In this document: positions 60,112 to 64,000 of the stretch, piece by piece | Layout of the letters: every line of letters begins with the position of its first letter | Numbering within the stretch: position 1 is the stretch's first letter | DNA from: Streptomyces sp. NBC_01707 | GTDB taxonomy: Bacteria; Actinomycetota; Actinomycetes; Streptomycetales; Streptomycetaceae | Reading direction: 5' to 3' | Assembly (NCBI RefSeq): GCF_041438805.1 | Contig: NZ_CP109190.1 | Coordinates: forward strand, 3,472,001 to 3,536,000 | Length of the DNA: 64,000 nt | Position numbers and translations under genes: made by a program | The notes under the pieces: generated by a model | What the model was told of the DNA's origin: nothing | The model's database searches: none | What the model saw: only the letters and a program-made list of their open reading frames with translations

Positions 60112-61473
60112 ATGGCTCGAAAGTTTTCGATCGCCGGCCTGACCGTAACAGTGGCTCTCGCGGCCACAGTGGCGACGGCCTCTGCTGTGGGAGCCGTGGG
60201 TACGGAGGGCGCCCACAAGGCACCGGGTCTGTCCGTCGACGCGAAATCGCAGCAATTGAACAACCACTGGGTGAATACCTGGACGTCGATGCCACAGTTG
60301 ACCGAGCCCTCCAATATGCCGCCCGCGCCGTTCACGCAGGACAATCTGGTCCTCGCCGACAGCACCCTGCGGCAGACCGTCCACATGGCGGTCGGCGGAC
60401 GGCAGATGCGACTGCGCTTCTCCAACGCGTTCGGAGGCACGGCACTGCCCATCACCGCGGTCTCGGTCGCGCTTCCGGCCGGCGGGCGGGCCGGCGACAG
60501 CGCGATCCAGTCGGGCAGCTCCCGGAAGGTGACCTTCCACGGCCGGCCGTCGGCGGTCGTCCCGGTCGGGTCGGAGATCGTTTCCGACCCGCTGGACTTC
60601 GAGCTGGAGCCCGGGTCCAACCTGTCCGTGACCATGTACCTGGCCGAGGGCCAGGCCTCCAACTCCATCACCTCGCACCCCGGTTCCCGGACCACGTCGT
60701 TCATGCAGGCCGGCAACCATGTCGAGGACACGGACCTGGCCGGGGCCGCATCGACCGCTCACTGGTACTTCCTGAGCGGCGTCGAGGTGTGGTCCAGGGG
60801 CACCACCGCGGCAGCTGTCATGCTGGGCGACTCGCTGACCGACGGCCGGGGCTCCATCACGAACATGAACAACCGCTGGCCGGACCAGTTGCAGGACAGG
60901 TTGCGGTCACGCCGGGACACCGCCGACACCGCGATCCTCAATCAGGCGGCCGGCGGCAACCGGGTGCTGAACGACGGTCTGGGCCCGAACGCCCTGTCAC
61001 GGGTGGACCGTGACGTACTGTCACAGAGCGGGGTCGAGTGGCTGCTCGTCTTCGAAGGCGTCAACGACATCGGCACGGCCGATGCCTCGGAAGCCGCCCA
61101 GAAGCAGGTGGCGGACGATCTGATCGCGGCCTACGACCAGATCGTCGTCCGGGCGCACACGCACGGGATCCGGGTGTACGGGGCGACGCTGACACCCTTC
61201 GGCGGCAACACGCCGTACGACGACCCGGACGGATACCGGGAGCAGGCCCGGCAGACGGTCAACAAGTGGATTCGCACCAGCGGCCGGTTCGACAGCGTGA
61301 TCGACTTCGATCGCGTGGCGCGTGACCCGCAGAAGCCGGGGCAACTCCTGCCGACGTACGACGACGGCGATCATCTGCACCTCAACCCGACCGGCTACAA
61401 GGCCCTGGCCGACGCCGTTCCGTCCCGGTTGTTCCGGCAGGAGCCTCTTCCGCAGGGCTTCGGCTTCAACTAG
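60112..61473 (+). CDS. Secreted SGNH/GDSL hydrolase
   Basis: The 453-residue protein has a signal peptide (about 1-32, LTVTVALAATVATASAVGAVG) and the SGNH blocks of a lipase/esterase. Block I VMLGDSLTDGRGS contains the nucleophile Ser241, block III is EGVNDIG, and block V DGDHLHLNPTGYKA supplies Asp420 and His423. An extra N-terminal beta domain (about 40-230) precedes the catalytic part, as in other large Streptomyces SGNH proteins. It probably acts on esters outside the cell. The ATG at 60112 has GGAGGGG upstream. A perfect 20-bp hairpin follows. Confidence 0.93.
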   Translation: MARKFSIAGLTVTVALAATVATASAVGAVGTEGAHKAPGLSVDAKSQQLNNHWVNTWTSMPQLTEPSNMPPAPFTQDNLVLADSTLRQTVHMAVGGRQMRLRFSNAFGGTALPITAVSVALPAGGRAGDSAIQSGSSRKVTFHGRPSAVVPVGSEIVSDPLDFELEPGSNLSVTMYLAEGQASNSITSHPGSRTTSFMQAGNHVEDTDLAGAASTAHWYFLSGVEVWSRGTTAAAVMLGDSLTDGRGSITNMNNRWPDQLQDRLRSRRDTADTAILNQAAGGNRVLNDGLGPNALSRVDRDVLSQSGVEWLLVFEGVNDIGTADASEAAQKQVADDLIAAYDQIVVRAHTHGIRVYGATLTPFGGNTPYDDPDGYREQARQTVNKWIRTSGRFDSVIDFDRVARDPQKPGQLLPTYDDGDHLHLNPTGYKALADAVPSRLFRQEPLPQGFGFN

Positions 61474-61500
61474 AACCCGGCCCACGCCGGTTCCGGCCGG

Positions 61501-61544
61501 ACGTCAACAGCCGCATCACACGTCTGTGATGCGGCTGTTGACGT
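61501..61544. terminator. Terminator after the SGNH hydrolase
   Basis: ACGTCAACAGCCGCATCACA and TGTGATGCGGCTGTTGACGT pair perfectly over 20 bp around a CGTC loop. Confidence 0.95.
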
Positions 61545-61587
61545 CGTGCTTTCCGGGCGAGGAAAGGCCGGAAGCGCGGGCAGCCAC

Positions 61588-61617
61588 TGGACGGTCCGTC
61601 AGTCCGGGCGATACCCT
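61588..61617 (+). promoter_or_regulatory. Leaderless promoter upstream of the AKR leader ORF
   Basis: TGGACG (61588-61593) and TACCCT (61612-61617) are separated by 18 bp. The small ORF starts six bases after the -10 box. ACGG-T-CCGT at 61591-61599 is a small symmetric element overlapping the -35 end and could be an operator half-site. Confidence 0.6.
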
Positions 61618-61623
61618 GCACAC

Positions 61624-61749
61624 ATGAAGATCAGAAAGAAAGACACACCTTCTAAGGCGAAGTTATCAGCTATCAAGCGGGAGCGCAAGCCACCGCGGCC
61701 CGCGCCGCACAGCCCGCACAGTGCATCTGCCAACTCCCCCGCCACGTGA
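61624..61749 (+). CDS. 41-residue basic leader ORF coupled to the aldo/keto reductase
   Basis: The ATG at 61624 lies directly after a promoter and opens a 41-codon frame (MKIRKKDTPSKAKLSAIKRE...), rich in Lys, Arg, Ser and Pro. Its stop TGA at 61747-61749 overlaps a GTG at 61746 that opens the aldo/keto reductase frame (GTGA). It has no domain. It may be a leader peptide that controls translation of the next gene, or only a fortuitous frame. Confidence 0.5.
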   Translation: MKIRKKDTPSKAKLSAIKRERKPPRPAPHSPHSASANSPAT

Positions 61750-61796
61750 CGAAGTCGCCCTTCGTGCGTTCCCAACTCGACCTGAAGGGTCACCTC

Positions 61797-62696
61797 ATGT
61801 CCTCGGAGACGATCACCGCGACTGCCTCGGGCAGCTGGAAGCTCGGTGACCTGACCGTCAACCGGCTCGGATTCGGCGCGATGCGCCTGACGCAGATCGG
61901 CAAGGCGTTCAGCGCCGACAGCCCGTCCAGCGACCGCAGCCGGTCGACAGCCGTGCTGCGCCGCGCGATCGACCTCGGCGTCAACCACATCGACACCGCC
62001 GCGTTCTACTTCTCGCCGCTGCGCTCGGCCAACGAGCTGATCAACCGGGCACTGGCGCCGTATCCCGAAGATCTCGTCATCACCACCAAGGTCGGTCCGG
62101 TGCGCGACGCCTCAGGCGCGTGGCGGACGCCGGCGAGGCCCGACGAACTGCGCGGCCAGGTCGAGGAGAACCTGCGCCAGCTGGGCCGCGACCAGCTCGA
62201 CGTGGTGAACCTGCGCGTCATGGGCCAGGAGTCCGTCTCCGAGCACTTCGGCGCGCTGGCCGAGCTGCGCGAAGCGGGGCTGATCCGCCACCTCGGAGTC
62301 TCCGGTGTCACACCGGAACACCTCGCCGAGGCACAGGCCATCGCCCCGGTGGTCTGCGTGCAGAACCGGTACGGCATGGACGCGCACAGCGCGGACGACG
62401 ACGATCTCCTGCGGGCCTGCGGTGAGATGGGCGTCGCCTTCGTGCCGTTCTTCGCGATCGCCGGTGCGGGACGCGAGCAGGGCGCGAGCCCCGGGGGCGA
62501 CGACGAACTGCTCGCCGTCGCCCGCGCACACGGAGCCACGGTCGCGCAGGTCCGACTGGCCTGGACGCTGCACCAGGGCGCGCACGTCCTGGCCATACCG
62601 GGCACCGGCGATCCGGACCACCTGACCGCCAACGTGGCCGCCGGAGCGCTGCGGCTCTCGCGGGACGAACTGGCGAGGCTCACCAGGAAACGTTGA
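61797..62696 (+). CDS. Aldo/keto reductase
   Basis: The 299-residue protein has the AKR barrel: RLGFGAMRLTQIGKAFS, LGVNHIDTAAFYFSP (catalytic Asp and Tyr), LVITTKVGP (Lys), GLIRHLGVSGVTPEHL and the NADPH end HVLAIPGTGDPDHL. The fourth catalytic residue, normally His, is replaced in DVVNLRVMG (Arg in the LHxx place), a pattern seen in many Streptomyces oxidoreductases of this type. The substrate is unknown. The ATG at 61797 has GAAGGG upstream. The GTG at 61746, overlapping the leader ORF stop, is an alternative start giving 17 extra residues. Confidence 0.9.
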   Translation: MSSETITATASGSWKLGDLTVNRLGFGAMRLTQIGKAFSADSPSSDRSRSTAVLRRAIDLGVNHIDTAAFYFSPLRSANELINRALAPYPEDLVITTKVGPVRDASGAWRTPARPDELRGQVEENLRQLGRDQLDVVNLRVMGQESVSEHFGALAELREAGLIRHLGVSGVTPEHLAEAQAIAPVVCVQNRYGMDAHSADDDDLLRACGEMGVAFVPFFAIAGAGREQGASPGGDDELLAVARAHGATVAQVRLAWTLHQGAHVLAIPGTGDPDHLTANVAAGALRLSRDELARLTRKR

Positions 62697-62845
62697 CCCC
62701 ATTGGTCTCTCTGGAGTCGCTGGTTGTACGAACACGGTGTGGTCTGGCATTGCGCACCGCGATGAGAAGCGGGCGCCGGCTGGGGCAGCCCGTGCTGAGA
62801 CGCCGGGACGGCTCCTGCCCGTGTACACCGAGAACGGAGAAGTCA

Positions 62846-63019
62846 ATGCCGCACAACGAGGGTCAGCGCGTGGAGTACCTGGACCAGGAGAACAAGCGGT
62901 GTCAGGGCGAGATCACCAAGGTCAGCGGCAGCGGACCGGCGACCACCTACACCATCAAGAACGAGAAGACGCACCGTGACGACAAGGTCCGGGAGATGCA
63001 GATCGAGCAGGATCTGTAA
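62846..63019 (+). CDS. Small Tudor-like (DUF2945/HVA1-type) protein
   Basis: The 57-residue protein (MPHNEGQRVEYLDQENKRCQGE...) has the strand pattern of the small Tudor-like family: GEITKVSGSGPATTYTIKNEKTHRDDKVREMQI, with the conserved YTI-N-E-K and KVRE words. Such proteins are found widely in fungi and bacteria, and the function is unknown. GGAGAAG lies just upstream of the ATG at 62846. It stands alone after the aldo/keto reductase. Confidence 0.75.
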   Translation: MPHNEGQRVEYLDQENKRCQGEITKVSGSGPATTYTIKNEKTHRDDKVREMQIEQDL

Positions 63020-63195
63020 CAACTCCTCCCCCCGCTGATGCGCCTCCCCGACCCGCCTACGCCGGGTCCGGGCAGGCCGCTGATCCTGGGAACGTAAGAG
63101 GGCGTCCGCACCCGCGGTGAAGCGGCTGTGCGGGCGCCCTCGCCGCAGTGCCCGGGGACATTGCGGTGGAGCCCGCCGGTGCGCGGCCTCGGGTC

Positions 63196-64000
63196 TCAGA
63201 AGCTGCCGCCTCCGAAGTCGCCGCCCCCGCCGAAATCGCCACCGCCGCCGAATCCTCCGCCGTCGCCCCCGCCGCCGAAGTCGGACGGGTCGAAGTCGGA
63301 GCCGGAATAGTCACCGCCCGAGTAGTCGCCACTGCCGAAGTCGCCGCCGCCGTAGTCCGCCGCGTAGGCCGGGGACGAGAGCATCGAGCCGAGCAGGGTG
63401 CCCACCAGCAGGCCGGGGAGCAGACCGCCGCCGAAGTAGCCGCCCGCCCAGGGGCCGTAGGCCGGTCCTGCCTCCCAGTACGGGCGGCGCCGGCCGTCAC
63501 CCGTGTCGACGGTGCGGCTCAGCGGGTCCTCGCCGTCGCGCAGCCGGATCTCGTCCACGCCGCAGACCGGGACCTCGCGTGGTGCTCCGCCGGACGGCGT
63601 CCACAGGGAATCGGCCACCGAAGGGCCGTGGCGCGGGTCGAAGAAGCACGGTGGGCGACGGTCCGGGAGACGGCTTCCTGTGCGGCGGGCTTCCAGGACG
63701 GCCAGGGAGAAACGTCCGTCCTCCAGGGCCTGGGTGACCCCGCGCACGTCGGAGGGGTGCTGGGCCTTGTCCATACGGGACTTCGCGCTCTCGTACGAGT
63801 CGAGTGCCCGCTCGTAGTCGGCACGCATCGCGTCGTCGGCGCCGGCCTCCGCCGGGTGGAAGTCGAGGCGGTCGAGGGTCTCGCCGTATGCGGTGATGTC
63901 CTCGTCCACGACGACCCGCAGCTTGTCGAGGGCCGCCCGCTCCTCCTCCGCCTTGCGGCGGCGGTTGCGGCGGACGATCGCGTACGCGGTGCCACCGCCG
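63196..64000 (-). CDS. Membrane-anchored protein with Gly/Phe-rich tail, 5' end outside window
   Basis: The frame is open to the right edge. The visible 268 or so residues begin after a probable transmembrane segment with AYAIVRRNRRRKAEEERAALDKLR. They continue with a helical charged region (about 100 residues), then PYWEAGPAYGPWAGGYFGGGLLPGLLVGTLLGS, which may be a second membrane segment. The protein ends in repeated GGGDFG/GGDYSG/GGGFGGG units and a final FGGGSF. This recalls the tails of TPM-type and related actinobacterial membrane proteins, but the domain before it lies outside the window. The family is not identified. Confidence 0.7.
   Translation of the reverse strand, partial: GGGTAYAIVRRNRRRKAEEERAALDKLRVVVDEDITAYGETLDRLDFHPAEAGADDAMRADYERALDSYESAKSRMDKAQHPSDVRGVTQALEDGRFSLAVLEARRTGSRLPDRRPPCFFDPRHGPSVADSLWTPSGGAPREVPVCGVDEIRLRDGEDPLSRTVDTGDGRRRPYWEAGPAYGPWAGGYFGGGLLPGLLVGTLLGSMLSSPAYAADYGGGDFGSGDYSGGDYSGSDFDPSDFGGGGDGGGFGGGGDFGGGGDFGGGSF

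Overview
This window reads as chromosome from a Streptomyces species. The DNA is very GC-rich, third codon positions are almost all G or C, GTG starts are common, and several genes begin without a leader directly behind a TANNNT box. From memory, the gene order matches the conserved Streptomyces core around S. coelicolor SCO5579 to SCO5535: glcP, smc, acylphosphatase, mutM, rnc, rpmF, coaD, rsmD, recG, rpmB, thiD, thiL, ddl, gpsA, plsC, cofC, hupS, leuDC, ndgR, the tRNA-Gln/Glu cluster, gltX, two conservons and accE/accB. I could not run an alignment.

Layout. 1-3.5 kb holds the end of an NCS1 permease, a luciferase-like flavin oxidoreductase and a GlcP-type sugar permease. 3.7-8.8 kb holds smc, with an unusually long hinge, a small coiled-coil protein and acylphosphatase. 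8.9-11.8 kb is accessory: a secreted CAP protein, a decayed tyrosine integrase, a lipoprotein and an HxlR regulator whose operator covers a leaderless promoter. 11.8-19.3 kb is a minus-strand housekeeping block for DNA repair, RNA processing, ribosome, septation and CoA (mutM, rnc, rpmF, DUF177, SepIVA-like, coaD, rsmD, recG). 19.8-33.2 kb holds a FakA-like kinase, rpmB, thiD/thiL, a stand-alone RAM protein, ddl, gpsA, plsC, cofC, hupS, leuD/leuC and the divergent regulator ndgR. 33.2-34.5 kb is a divergent DUF4188/MerR pair around a perfect palindrome, followed by five tRNA genes.

35.1-38.5 kb holds a HAD hydrolase, gltX (with a dispersed Streptomyces repeat inside its coding start), a fumarylacetoacetate-hydrolase-family gene and an unrecognised 62-residue protein carrying a duplicated ANPRRT motif. 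39-49.6 kb has two tandem conservons (cvnABCD), each with a sensor kinase, a roadblock protein, a DUF742 protein and a small GTPase. Their B and D genes are nearly identical in blocks while the A genes have diverged, which suggests gene conversion. 49.7-51.5 kb carries the epsilon and beta subunits of an acyl-CoA carboxylase. 52-64 kb is mostly secreted and accessory functions: a GH101 mucin-type glycosidase and a GH64 beta-1,3-glucanase flanking a LacI-type palindrome, a putative M15-like secreted peptidase, a YceI protein, a methyltransferase, a secreted SGNH hydrolase, an aldo/keto reductase coupled to a leaderless leader ORF, a small Tudor-like protein and the truncated end of a Gly-rich membrane protein.

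I did not find a complete, clearly new multi-gene system. The most unusual items are the duplicated-motif ANPRRT peptide, the expanded SMC hinge, the homogenised twin conservons, the repeat inside gltX, and several operators that can be read directly from the sequence.
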